Positions 25,282-38,986 of a DNA stretch of 64,000 nucleotides are shown in pieces (the stretch's first letter is position 1; each line of letters starts with the position of its first letter). Position numbers and translations under genes: made by a program. The notes below the pieces were generated by a model that made no database searches, was not told where the DNA came from, and saw only the letters and a list, made by a program, of their open reading frames with translations. This DNA is from Burkholderiales bacterium (GTDB taxonomy: Bacteria; Pseudomonadota; Gammaproteobacteria; Burkholderiales; Burkholderiaceae_C): NCBI GenBank assembly GCA_016702555.1, contig JADJDV010000002.1, positions 248,001 to 312,000 on the forward strand, read 5' to 3'.

Positions 25282-26235
25282 ATGGAGTTTTTCAAAATCG
25301 GCCGCGACATACCGTTCATGCGGTATGCCAAGGTCTTCAACGCCATATCGTTCGCCACCTTCGCGCTGGCGCTGTTTTTCCTGGTGTCGCGCGGGCTGCA
25401 CCTGTCGGTCGAGTTCACCGGCGGCACGGTGATGGAGGTCAGCTACAGCCAGCCGGCCGACCTGGGCCAGGTGCGCAGCACCGTCGCGGAGCTGGGCTAT
25501 GGCGACGTGCAGGTGCAGAACTTCGGCACCGCGCGCGACGTGCTGATCCGCATGCCGGTGAAGGCCGGCCAGACCTCGGCCCAGCAGAGCGAGCAGGTGC
25601 TGAAGGCGCTGAAGACGGCCGCGCCCGACGTGGAACTGCGCCGCACCGAGTTCGTGGGCCCGCAGGTGGGGCAGGAACTGGCCGCCGACGGCCTGAAGGC
25701 GCTGGCCTTCGTGATCATCGGCATCATGATCTATCTGGCGATCCGCTTCGAGTGGAAGTACGCCGTGGCCGGCATCATCGCCAACCTGCACGACGTGATC
25801 ATCATCCTGGGCTTCTTCGCCTTCTTCCAGTGGGAGTTCTCGCTCTCGGTGCTGGCGGCGATCCTGGCGGTGCTGGGCTACTCGGTCAACGAGTCGGTGA
25901 TCATCTTCGACCGGATCCGCGAGGCGTTCCGGCGCTTCCGCAAGATGAACACGGTGGAGATCATCAACCACGGCATCACCGCCAACATCAGCCGCACCAT
26001 CATCACGCACGGCTCGACCCAGATCATGGTGTTGTCGATGCTGCTGTTCGGCGGCGAGACGCTGCACTACTTCTCGGTCGCGCTGACCATCGGCATCCTG
26101 TTCGGCATCTACTCCTCGGTGTTCGTGGCCGCCGCCATCGCCATGTGGCTGGGCATCAAGCGCGAAGACCTGATCAAGTCCGGCGGCCGCAAGGACGGCG
26201 ACCCGAACGATCCCAACGCCGGCGCGATGGTCTGA
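25282..26235 (+). CDS. secF: protein translocase subunit SecF
   Basis: A 317-residue partner of SecD. An N-terminal helix (AISFATFALALFFLVSRGL) precedes the SecF signature LSVEFTGGTVMEV near residues 40-52. A C-terminal bundle carries AILAVLGYSVNESVIIFDRI, with the conserved N-E-S of the transmembrane motor, near residues 194-213. It starts 15 bp after secD. Downstream lies a hairpin and then the metH riboswitch, so the sec operon probably ends here. Confidence 0.96.
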   Translation: MEFFKIGRDIPFMRYAKVFNAISFATFALALFFLVSRGLHLSVEFTGGTVMEVSYSQPADLGQVRSTVAELGYGDVQVQNFGTARDVLIRMPVKAGQTSAQQSEQVLKALKTAAPDVELRRTEFVGPQVGQELAADGLKALAFVIIGIMIYLAIRFEWKYAVAGIIANLHDVIIILGFFAFFQWEFSLSVLAAILAVLGYSVNESVIIFDRIREAFRRFRKMNTVEIINHGITANISRTIITHGSTQIMVLSMLLFGGETLHYFSVALTIGILFGIYSSVFVAAAIAMWLGIKREDLIKSGGRKDGDPNDPNAGAMV

Positions 26236-26256
26236 CCACCGCCGGGCGCCGCTTGA

Positions 26257-26279
26257 ATTCCGCGCGGCCTGCGCGGAAT
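26257..26279 (+). terminator. hairpin after secF
   Basis: Perfect 9-bp arms ATTCCGCGC/GCGCGGAAT around GGCCT, 21 bp after the secF stop. It lacks a T-run, so a factor-independent terminator is not proven. A TAGAAT at 26292-26297, just after it, could be the -10 of the riboswitch transcript. Confidence 0.4.
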
Positions 26280-26309
26280 GCCATGCGCACGTAGAATCCG
26301 CGCTTCGCC

Positions 26310-26414
26310 GCCAAGGAGCGTTGCAGCGAGACCCCCCTGTCTCGTCAGGCTTGGTGGCGTCTTCCTGACCCGAACCGCAACGACGCTCACCTGACTGAGA
26401 AGCCTTCAGGTGAG
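26310..26414 (+). promoter_or_regulatory. S-adenosylhomocysteine (SAH) riboswitch upstream of metH
   Basis: The leader contains the SAH riboswitch pattern. GAGCG at 26316-26320 pairs with CGCTC at 26384-26388, with TTGC/GCAA extending the stem. A small internal hairpin contains CCCCCTGTCTCG. GCCAAG at 26310-26315 can pair with CTTGGTGGC around 26350-26358 as the pseudoknot. The expression platform is also visible: CTCACCTGA (26386-26394) is complementary to TCAGGTGAG (26406-26414), which holds the metH ribosome binding site. The CTC is shared by both structures, so SAH binding should free the site and raise MetH synthesis, which is the known direction for this class. The class is known upstream of metH and ahcY in beta-proteobacteria. 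Confidence 0.9.
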
Positions 26415-26418
26415 TGAC

Positions 26419-29217
<2,799 letters not shown>

Positions 29218-29252
29218 AGCGCGCATTTTTATGCGGCGGGCGTGATCCAGGA

Positions 29253-29696
29253 ATGAGTATGGATTTCACGCCGCAGCCTGATCCCAAAATCGCGCTGACC
29301 AAGGCGACCGTTCGCGCCGCCGAACTGCTCGGTCTGCAGAGCAATGAGCTGGCCAGAATTATTGGTGTGAGCCCGGCCACGGTGTCGCGCTACAAGTCGG
29401 AATCCTCTGGCATCGCGCCCGCCTCCAAGACCGGTGAACTGGCGCTGCTGTTGATACGCGTGTTCCGTTCGCTCGATCCGCTGGTCGGCTCCGATGACGA
29501 GAAACGCAAGGCCTGGATGCACTCGCCCAACAAGGCGTTGAGCGAGGTGCCCGCCAGGCTGCTGCGCCGCCCCGATGGCCTCGTCAGGGTGCTGGATTAC
29601 CTGGACGGCATGCGGGCTGCCAGATTGTTGCGCCGCCGCGCATCTGGATGCTTGTCATCCAACCGAGAACAGATGAAACCGCTAATATCGATGTAA
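29253..29696 (+). CDS. Xre/MbcA/ParS-type antitoxin (helix-turn-helix plus toxin-binding domain)
   Basis: A 147-residue protein with a helix-turn-helix (ELLGLQSNELARIIGVSPAT, about residues 24-43) and a C-terminal DUF2384/ParS toxin-binding-like region (KAWMHSPNKALSEVPARLLR, then GLVRVLDYLDGMRAARLLRR). Such proteins normally neutralise a RES-domain NAD-degrading toxin encoded next to them. No RES gene follows; the next genes are a Phd/PIN pair. About 25 residues beyond the usual domain end may be read-through. It is either an orphan antitoxin or a standalone regulator. AGGA lies just before the ATG, 35 bp after metH. Confidence 0.72.
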   Translation: MSMDFTPQPDPKIALTKATVRAAELLGLQSNELARIIGVSPATVSRYKSESSGIAPASKTGELALLLIRVFRSLDPLVGSDDEKRKAWMHSPNKALSEVPARLLRRPDGLVRVLDYLDGMRAARLLRRRASGCLSSNREQMKPLISM

Positions 29697-29718
29697 TAGC
29701 TGTTTGAGAGGTGCTTTC

Positions 29719-30027
29719 ATGTTAACCATGACGTCCCTGGAGGCGCAGAACCAGTTTGGCGCCCTTATCGATGCCTCGCAGCGCCAGCCGATCACCGTCA
29801 CACGTCGCGGTCGACCGGTAGCGGTGGTCTTGTCCTATGAAGACTACGTGGCTACCCAGAACACCATCCCGGCGCATGTGGCTGCCTTGGTAAGTGAAAC
29901 GCACCCGCTCAATGGTCAGGCAGCGGGCCAGGCGATGCGTACGCACCTGGCGCGGATGAGCAACCAGGCGGCGGAAGACGGACTGACCGAGTCCGACGTG
30001 ACGCGCATGCTCGATGCCGACGATTGA
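29719..30027 (+). CDS. Phd/YefM-family antitoxin
   Basis: A 102-residue antitoxin. The N-terminal Phd/YefM fold is plain: MTSLEAQNQFGALIDASQRQ followed by PITVTRRGRPVAVVLSYEDY, which forms the DNA-binding dimer. The C-terminal tail (ESDVTRMLDADD) would bind the toxin. It overlaps the PIN toxin gene by 14 bp, the usual coupled arrangement. Phd-type antitoxins repress their own promoter; the gap 29697-29718 before it is short, and TAATAT near 29682 inside the previous gene could be its -10. Confidence 0.87.
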   Translation: MLTMTSLEAQNQFGALIDASQRQPITVTRRGRPVAVVLSYEDYVATQNTIPAHVAALVSETHPLNGQAAGQAMRTHLARMSNQAAEDGLTESDVTRMLDADD

Positions 30028-30445
30028 TCGGCCACCCATTGTCATCGATACCAATGTGCTGATCAGCGCTGGCTTGCTGCCGCGATCGCGCACGGCTGAA
30101 GCGTTGGCGGTTGCGGTAGAGCACTTCGTGATTGCCCAGAACGAAGCCACTTGGAGCGAACTGGAAACCCGTATCGCGCGGCCGAAGTTCGACCGCTACT
30201 TCGGTGACGACGGGCGCTTGCGGCACCTGATCCAGATCGCCCGTTCGATCCGGATGGTGCCTCCAGCTTCAAGCGATGCGGTCAGCCGTGACTCTGACGA
30301 TGACAAATTCATCCAACTCGCGCTCGATGCAGGCGCCACGATGCTGATCTCGGGCGACCTCGATCTCAAGATGGTGCGCGGCTACAAGGGCATCGAGATT
30401 TTGTCGCCCGCGCTGTTCCTGGCGCGGTTGGAGGTGCGGAAGTAG
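30014..30445 (+). CDS. PIN-domain toxin (putative ribonuclease)
   Basis: A 143-residue PIN-domain protein, the toxin partner of the preceding Phd-type antitoxin. PIN ribonucleases use a cluster of acidic residues with Mg. Here they are D12 in VIDTNVLISAG, E in SELETRI, the DSDDDKFIQLAL stretch near residue 95 and D in LISGDLDL near 115. It belongs to the subgroup annotated as putative toxin-antitoxin PIN family. The stop codon lies 3 bp before the cas3 start, so toxin and cas3 are almost certainly on one transcript. Confidence 0.87.
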   Translation: MPTIDRPPIVIDTNVLISAGLLPRSRTAEALAVAVEHFVIAQNEATWSELETRIARPKFDRYFGDDGRLRHLIQIARSIRMVPPASSDAVSRDSDDDKFIQLALDAGATMLISGDLDLKMVRGYKGIEILSPALFLARLEVRK

Positions 30446-30448
30446 CTG

Positions 30449-32977
30449 ATGGCGAGAGAGATGTCTTCCTCTTTTGTTGAGTCGTGGATCGCGCATTGGC
30501 CAGGCAAGAGCCCGCGTACCCCTGGCGGGCCGCTGCACCCGGCGGCCTATCACATGCTCGACGTGGCGGCGGTGGCCGAACGCTTGTTGGCGTTCGAGCG
30601 GTTCACCTCGCCCGTTCGTGATGCGCTCGCATTGTTGGTGGCATTGCACGATCTGGGCAAGATCGGCGAGCCGTTTCGCGCCATGCTGCTGCACGGCGCG
30701 CCGCAGCAGCATGGTCGCCATTGGGAGGCCACCGAGCGCCTCCTGCAGCACCACGACGCCCTGTTGCAGCACCTGGGTGGCACGTGGAGCACGCGGTGGA
30801 GCCTTTATACAGCGGTGGCGGGCCATCACGGCAGACCGCCAAGCCGTGAAGGCCGACAGTACGACATGTTGATGCACGCCTGTGGCGCACAGGCACTGGA
30901 TGACGGCAAGGCACTCATCCAGGCATTTGCGGCGCTGTGGCCCAACGCATCGCTGGCCGACCTCGATAAGCATCAGTTTCTCGCGCTGTCGTGGTGGCTT
31001 CCAGGACTGACCGCTGCCGCCGACTGGGTGGGCTCCAATCCCGAGTGGTTTATTCCACAACTCCCTGATCTGCCGCTGCCCGAATACTTTGAGCGTGCGC
31101 GCGGCCTGGCCTACGAGGCAGTGCAACGCGCAGGTTTGGATGCAAGCAAGGCATCCAGTGCACGCCTGTTCGAGTTCAGCCCGCGCCCCATGCAGGCAGC
31201 TTGCGCAGAGATAGATTTACCTGACGGGCCGATGCTGGCCTTCATCGAAGACGAAACCGGCGCTGGCAAGACCGAAGCCGCCCTGCTGCTGGCGCAGCGC
31301 ATGATGCTGGCCGGCAAGGGCCGAGGCATCTTCTTTGCGCTGCCCACCATGGCCACCGCCAACGCCATGTTTTGTCGCGCTCGCGACGTCGTGGCCCGCA
31401 TGTTCCAGTCACCGCCGAATTTGACGCTGGCGCATGGGCGGGCGCCGCTGTCGCCCGATTGGCGCGAGCTGCGAGAACACCGCGCCACCCAGGAAGACAC
31501 CCCTGGCTGCACCGACTGGCTGGCTGACAACCGCCGCCGCGCTCTGCTCGCGCAGGTGGGTGTGGGCACCATCGACCAGGCACTGCTCTCGGTGCTGCCC
31601 ACGCGTTACGCCACGCTGCGGCACTACGGCTTGTCATCGAAGATTCTCATCGTCGACGAAGTGCATGAAATGGGCGAGGCCTACATGGCCGAAGAGCTGA
31701 AAGCCTTGCTGGCCGCGCACCGTGCCGCGGGCGGCTCTGCCATCTTGCTCACCGCCACGCTACCGCTGGGGCTGCGTGCGGCGTTGGCTCAGGCTTACGG
31801 CGCCGCCGCACCCACCGAACCTGCGTACCCCGCGCTCAGTATCGCGGGCGGTTCCGTTCGCCACGACTTTCCCCCGCCGCAGGGCGGCCGTGGCCCAGTC
31901 GCCGTGCAGCGTCTGCCGGATGCCGATGCGGCCATTGCGCTGTTGATTGAAAAGGCCGCCCAGGGTGCTGCGTGCGTGTGGGTGCGCAATGCGGTGGATG
32001 ACGCCATCGCCGCTGTACAAGCCCTGCGTGCCCAAGGTGTCGAGGCCGATTTGCTGCACGCGCGATTTGCGTTGTGCGACAGGCTGCGCCAGGAAAGCGC
32101 TGCACTCGGGCACTTTGGAAAAGAGGGAAAAGAACGGACGGGACGCGTGCTGGTAGGCACTCAGGTTTTGGAGTCGTCCTTGGACCTTGACTTTGATGTG
32201 ATGGTGTCTGACCTGGCGCCCATGGCGGCATTGGTGCAGCGCGCCGGACGTCTGTGGCGGCACATGGCCTTGCGCCCCGCTGCTGGACGGCCCGTGCCTG
32301 CACCCGTGCTGCATGTGGTGTCGCCCGATCTCGATGCAGTGAATGATCCGCGTTGGCTGCACCAGGTGCTGGAAAAGGGCGCCTACGTTTATCCGCTGGA
32401 TGTGCAATGGCGCACCGCGCGGGTTCTGTTCGACGTAGGCCAGATCGACGCACCTGCCGGCCTACGCGCGCTGATCGAGGCAGTGCATGGGACGGGTGAG
32501 TTGGTGACCGTGCCTGAGCCCATTCAGAAAGCAGAGCTGCAACGCATCGGCAGCGAATTAGCCAACGCCAATCAGGCATTGAACAACGTGGTGGATTGGC
32601 AGGCGGGCTATCGAAAGAGCCAGGGTTTGAATGATATTGACTACCCCACCCGGCTTGGCCCCGAGCAGCGCACGCTGATGCTGGCGCGCTGGCAAGATGG
32701 CGCCTTGCTGCCGTGGGCCAGCGGCGATGCGGCCACGCTAGCCGATGCCACGCGCGCCGAACTGGAGGCGTTGTCGGAAGTGCGCGCCAGCGATGCGCGC
32801 CTGAAAGGGGTGCAGTTGCCGGTGCAGGACACCCCGGCTATTCAAGCATTGACGCAGGATTGGCCGGACTGGAAGCGCAACAGCGTCACCATCTGCCCCG
32901 TAGGTGAGCACGGAGCCATCTGCGCCGGCTTGCGCTACGACGCTGAGACCGGCTTACTGTTCGAGGCGACGACGTAG
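30449..32977 (+). CDS. cas3: CRISPR-associated helicase/nuclease Cas3 (type I-E)
   Basis: An 842-residue effector that is recruited by Cascade to nick, unwind and degrade target DNA. The N-terminal HD nuclease has LHPAAYH (residues 29-35), the HD pair H67-D68 in ALHDLGK and GHHGRPP near 125-131. The helicase follows with Walker A DETGAGKTEAALLL near 267, the DEAH-type box DEVHEMG near 403, LTATLP in motif III, and motif VI QRAGRLWRH. An alternative ATG is at 30461. It follows the PIN toxin by 3 bp and is separated from cas8e by 199 bp that carry a regulatory element. Confidence 0.95.
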   Translation: MAREMSSSFVESWIAHWPGKSPRTPGGPLHPAAYHMLDVAAVAERLLAFERFTSPVRDALALLVALHDLGKIGEPFRAMLLHGAPQQHGRHWEATERLLQHHDALLQHLGGTWSTRWSLYTAVAGHHGRPPSREGRQYDMLMHACGAQALDDGKALIQAFAALWPNASLADLDKHQFLALSWWLPGLTAAADWVGSNPEWFIPQLPDLPLPEYFERARGLAYEAVQRAGLDASKASSARLFEFSPRPMQAACAEIDLPDGPMLAFIEDETGAGKTEAALLLAQRMMLAGKGRGIFFALPTMATANAMFCRARDVVARMFQSPPNLTLAHGRAPLSPDWRELREHRATQEDTPGCTDWLADNRRRALLAQVGVGTIDQALLSVLPTRYATLRHYGLSSKILIVDEVHEMGEAYMAEELKALLAAHRAAGGSAILLTATLPLGLRAALAQAYGAAAPTEPAYPALSIAGGSVRHDFPPPQGGRGPVAVQRLPDADAAIALLIEKAAQGAACVWVRNAVDDAIAAVQALRAQGVEADLLHARFALCDRLRQESAALGHFGKEGKERTGRVLVGTQVLESSLDLDFDVMVSDLAPMAALVQRAGRLWRHMALRPAAGRPVPAPVLHVVSPDLDAVNDPRWLHQVLEKGAYVYPLDVQWRTARVLFDVGQIDAPAGLRALIEAVHGTGELVTVPEPIQKAELQRIGSELANANQALNNVVDWQAGYRKSQGLNDIDYPTRLGPEQRTLMLARWQDGALLPWASGDAATLADATRAELEALSEVRASDARLKGVQLPVQDTPAIQALTQDWPDWKRNSVTICPVGEHGAICAGLRYDAETGLLFEATT

Positions 32978-32992
32978 CGTTATGCTGTGCGG

Positions 32993-33068
32993 CGCTTCCC
33001 CGTCTCGGGGATGAACCGTTTCTGATTCACGGCGCAGATACGTTCCTCGAACACTCGGGGATTTTCAT
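32993..33068 (+). ncRNA. candidate cas-regulating crRNA-like RNA (degenerate repeat, short spacer, degenerate repeat)
   Basis: Degenerate repeat 1 (32993-33018) keeps TTCCCCG, a CCCCG/CGGGG stem with a 3-nt loop and the full 5' handle ATGAACCG. Compared with the array repeat, 3 bases are missing from the stem top. A spacer-like TTTCTGATTCACGGCGCAGA and one more T run from 33019 to 33039. Degenerate repeat 2 (33040-33068) keeps GTTCC and a CCTCG/CGGGG stem (one G-T pair) but has lost the handle. The first 11 spacer bases match the site at 33100-33110 except at position 6, and that site has an AAG PAM. TATGCT at 32981-32986 is a possible -10. This layout is that of CreR/CreA guide RNAs. Confidence 0.72.
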
Positions 33069-33090
33069 CAAATAAGCGCTATCAAATAAA

Positions 33091-33149
33091 GATAATAAGT
33101 TTCTTATTCAGGTCTTAGGATTGACAAAGAGGCACTCGGATAGCAAACT
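33091..33149 (+). promoter_or_regulatory. candidate promoters of the cas8e operon
   Basis: Two possible promoters lie in the AT-rich half of the cas3-cas8e gap. One has a good -10 hexamer GATAAT at 33091-33096 with a weak -35. The other has a perfect -35 TTGACA at 33121-33126, with CAAACT at 33144-33149 at 17-bp spacing. Either would be covered by the predicted Cascade site. CACTCGG occurs three times nearby (33052, 33133 and 33163), and CCCGA/TCGGG can form a small hairpin over the ribosome binding site GGGAGG. Confidence 0.5.
33097..33131 (+). promoter_or_regulatory. predicted Cascade-binding site (PAM AAG plus partial protospacer) at the cas8e promoter
   Basis: AAG at 33097-33099 is the canonical type I-E PAM. 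The adjoining TTTCTTATTCA (33100-33110) matches the spacer-like bases of the upstream element at positions 1-5 and 7-11; later matches are at 13, 15, 18 and 19. The match covers 14 of the first 19 bases and little after that. The site directly precedes and overlaps TTGACA (33121-33126), so bound Cascade would block transcription of cas8e without complete R-loop formation. It overlaps an AATAAG-TTT-CTTATT dyad. Confidence 0.65.
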
Positions 33150-33176
33150 CTGCCCGAATTGTCACTCGGGAGGCCC

Positions 33177-34663
33177 ATGAACTTAAACCTGCTGCGCGAT
33201 CCGTGGCTACCCGTCGTCATGCACGACGGCAGTCGCCGCACCATCGCACCTTGGCAAATCGTTGACCCCGACATCGCGGCGCTCGACTGGCCGCGCATGG
33301 ACTTCAACATCGCCTGCCTGGAGCTTTTGATCGGCCTGATCTTGCTGGCCGACCCGCCCGAGGACGACGAGGCGTGGCGAGCGCGCCGAGTGCCTGACCC
33401 GAATCGGCTGCGCGAGCGACTCGCACGTTTCGAGCCGGCGTTCAACCTACTCGGCGACGGTCCACGCTTCTTGCAAGACCTGGAGCCGCTACCTGGCCAG
33501 CCCAGTTCGCCCGACATGCTGTTTATCGACAGTGCGGGCGAATCGACCGAAAAGAACAATGCCGATCTGATGGTCTGGCGCAACCGGTACCCAAGCCTGC
33601 CGCTGCCGTTCGCGGCCATGGCCCTCTATACCTTCCAGGCGTTTGCACCTTCAGGCGGTGCGGGCAACCGCACCTCGATGCGCGGTGGCGGCCCGCAGGT
33701 GACGCTGGTCGACCCGGGCCAAGGGTTGTGGGCGCTAATTTGGGCCAACGTGCCCAATGGTCAGGCCTGCGAACCCCTCGAACAACTGCCTTGGATGCGG
33801 GCCACGGTGGTGTCGAGTGGTGATAAACGGGTCTGGCCACAGGAGCGGCATCCAGCACAGGCTTTTTTTGGCATGCCACGCCGCCTGCGGTTGGTGGTTG
33901 GTGATGGTCAGGTCACCGGCGTGGTGCAGCGGCCGCACGGCAACAATTACGCGGGGTGGGTCCACCCGCTTTCGCCCTACTACCGCATGAAGGTCGGCAG
34001 CGAGCTGCTCCCGCGCCATCCGCCCGCGGGGCTGTTTGGTTACCGGCACTGGCTGGGCATCGTGGCTTCGGATCCGCAGCAAGAAAACGATGGTCTTCGC
34101 CAACGCGCCGAGGTGGTGAAGGCGTGGTTCGAGCGCTCGAACAACCAGCCGGCACAGATGATCGTCGCCGGCTGGGCCATGTCGAACATGAAGCCACTGG
34201 ATTTCAGCTTTTCGACCGCACCACTCATTCAGTTGAGCGTACAGGCCGAGTACTTGTTGGCGGGCCTGGTTCTGGCTGCCGATCAGTTTGCACTGGCATT
34301 GCGTCAGGCCCTGCAGCCCGTGCTGGCTGACAGTGCGGCACGCGAGGCCCTGCGCGAGCATTTCTTCGCGCTCACCCAGGCACCGTTTGAGCGACACCTA
34401 GTCGACTTGCAAACCGAAGCTGACTCGGTTCATATTGCCCACCAATGGCGCGACGAGACGCGCAGCGTGGCGCTGCGCCTGTTCGACGCACAGGCTCTGC
34501 CTGGCTTGGCTGAGCGCACGCCGGAGGCGCAGCGCGAGATCATCAAAGCACGGCAAATGCTGTTGGCCAACTTTGCTGGCTACGGAAAGTACGGCAAGGC
34601 GGCCTATGCCGAACTCAATCTGCCCTTGCCGTCAAAGGCCAAGAAAAAGGAGGTTGCACCCGC

Positions 34664-34667
<4 letters not shown>
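33177..34667 (+). CDS. cas8e: type I-E Cascade large subunit Cas8e (Cse1/CasA)
   Basis: A 496-residue large subunit that recognises the PAM and recruits Cas3. The N-terminus MNLNLLRDPWLPV is the Cse1 hallmark. WQIVDPDIAALDWPRMDFNI and QAFAPSGGAGNRTSMRGGG (the loop that contacts the PAM region) are further family blocks, and the C-terminal part is a helical bundle. The ATG at 33177 has GGGAGG directly upstream and fits the family start better than the in-frame codon at 33159. Its stop overlaps cse2 by 4 bp. Confidence 0.95.
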
Positions 34668-36979
<2,312 letters not shown>

Positions 36980-36983
<4 letters not shown>

Positions 36984-37681
36984 GCGGCCCTTATCTTTCA
37001 CGCCTGCGCATCGCCCGCAATCCGCAGGTGGCGGCGCTGGCGCAATTGCTTGATCCTGAGCACACCGGTCAACGCATGGACGCTCACCACCGCTTGCTGT
37101 GGTCGGCCTTCAGTGGCAACCCCGATGCCACGCGCGACTATCTGTGGCGCGAAGAAGGACGTGGCACTTTTCTGGTGCTATCGCAGCGTCCACCTGAGCC
37201 CAGTCTTTTTTTTGAGCCTGTCGAGCCGCGCGAGTTTTCCCCTGCCCTGAAGGCAGGCGATCGCCTGGCGTTTGCGTTGCGTGTCAATGCAACGCGAACC
37301 GTGGAAACCGGCCGCAAGTCCATCGGCGGTAAACCGCACAAGGTGCATATCGACTTGGTGATGGACGCGCTGCACGCCTTGCCTCCAGGTGAACGTGCGC
37401 CCGAGCGGATGAAGGCGGCGCAGCAGGTGGCCGAACAGTGGCTTGCGCGCCAAGGGCACCGTCACGGTTTTCACCTAGATGAAGCTGCGGTCAATGATTA
37501 TTCGGTGCGCGCGCTGCCGGGCTGGACCGCGCAGCGCAAGGGGCAGCCGCAATTTGGTGTCCTCGACGTCAGTGGTCGCTTGAGCGTGACCGATCCATCG
37601 GCATTCATAGCGCAGATCGTGCACGGCTTTGGCCGCGCCAAAGCCTTTGGCTGCGGGCTGATGCTGATTCGCAGGAGCTGA
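36980..37681 (+). CDS. cas6e: crRNA-processing endoribonuclease Cas6e (Cse3/CasE)
   Basis: A 233-residue enzyme that cuts the precursor RNA at the base of each repeat hairpin and stays bound to the 3' stem. The catalytic-histidine region reads AHHRLLWSAFSG (H36 or H37). The C-terminal GFGRAKAFGCGLMLIRRS is the glycine-rich loop that binds RNA. The ATG at 36980 overlaps cas5e by 4 bp and gives the normal N-terminus; the longer in-frame extension is out of register with cas5e and is spurious. It should also process the degenerate repeat hairpin upstream of cas8e, since the stem base and handle are kept there. Confidence 0.94.
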
Positions 37682-37686
37682 ACCCC

Positions 37687-38893
<1,207 letters not shown>

Positions 38894-38986
38894 GTAAGTG
38901 CTTTCGGTGGCGTCTTCGTGATGCCCATCTTCGGTGGAATTTGACCGAAGGTTTTTTCTTTAATAAATCAATAGGTTAGATTAAGT
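38894..38986 (+). promoter_or_regulatory. CRISPR leader with an IHF site
   Basis: 93 bp between cas2 and the first repeat, AT-rich in its last 40 bp. AATCAATAGGTTA at 38966-38978 fits the IHF consensus WATCAANNNNTTR at every defined position and ends 8 bp before the first repeat. IHF bending of the leader is required for spacer insertion in E. coli type I-E systems, so new spacers should enter at the cas2 end. The transcription start of the array should also lie here, but no clear -35/-10 pair was found. Confidence 0.8.

Noticed and set aside
33070..33120. A CreT-like toxin RNA beside the guide-like element, as in CreTA modules
   Set aside because: No short frame with a start, ribosome binding site and rare-codon run was seen, so the simpler autorepression (CreR-like) reading is preferred.
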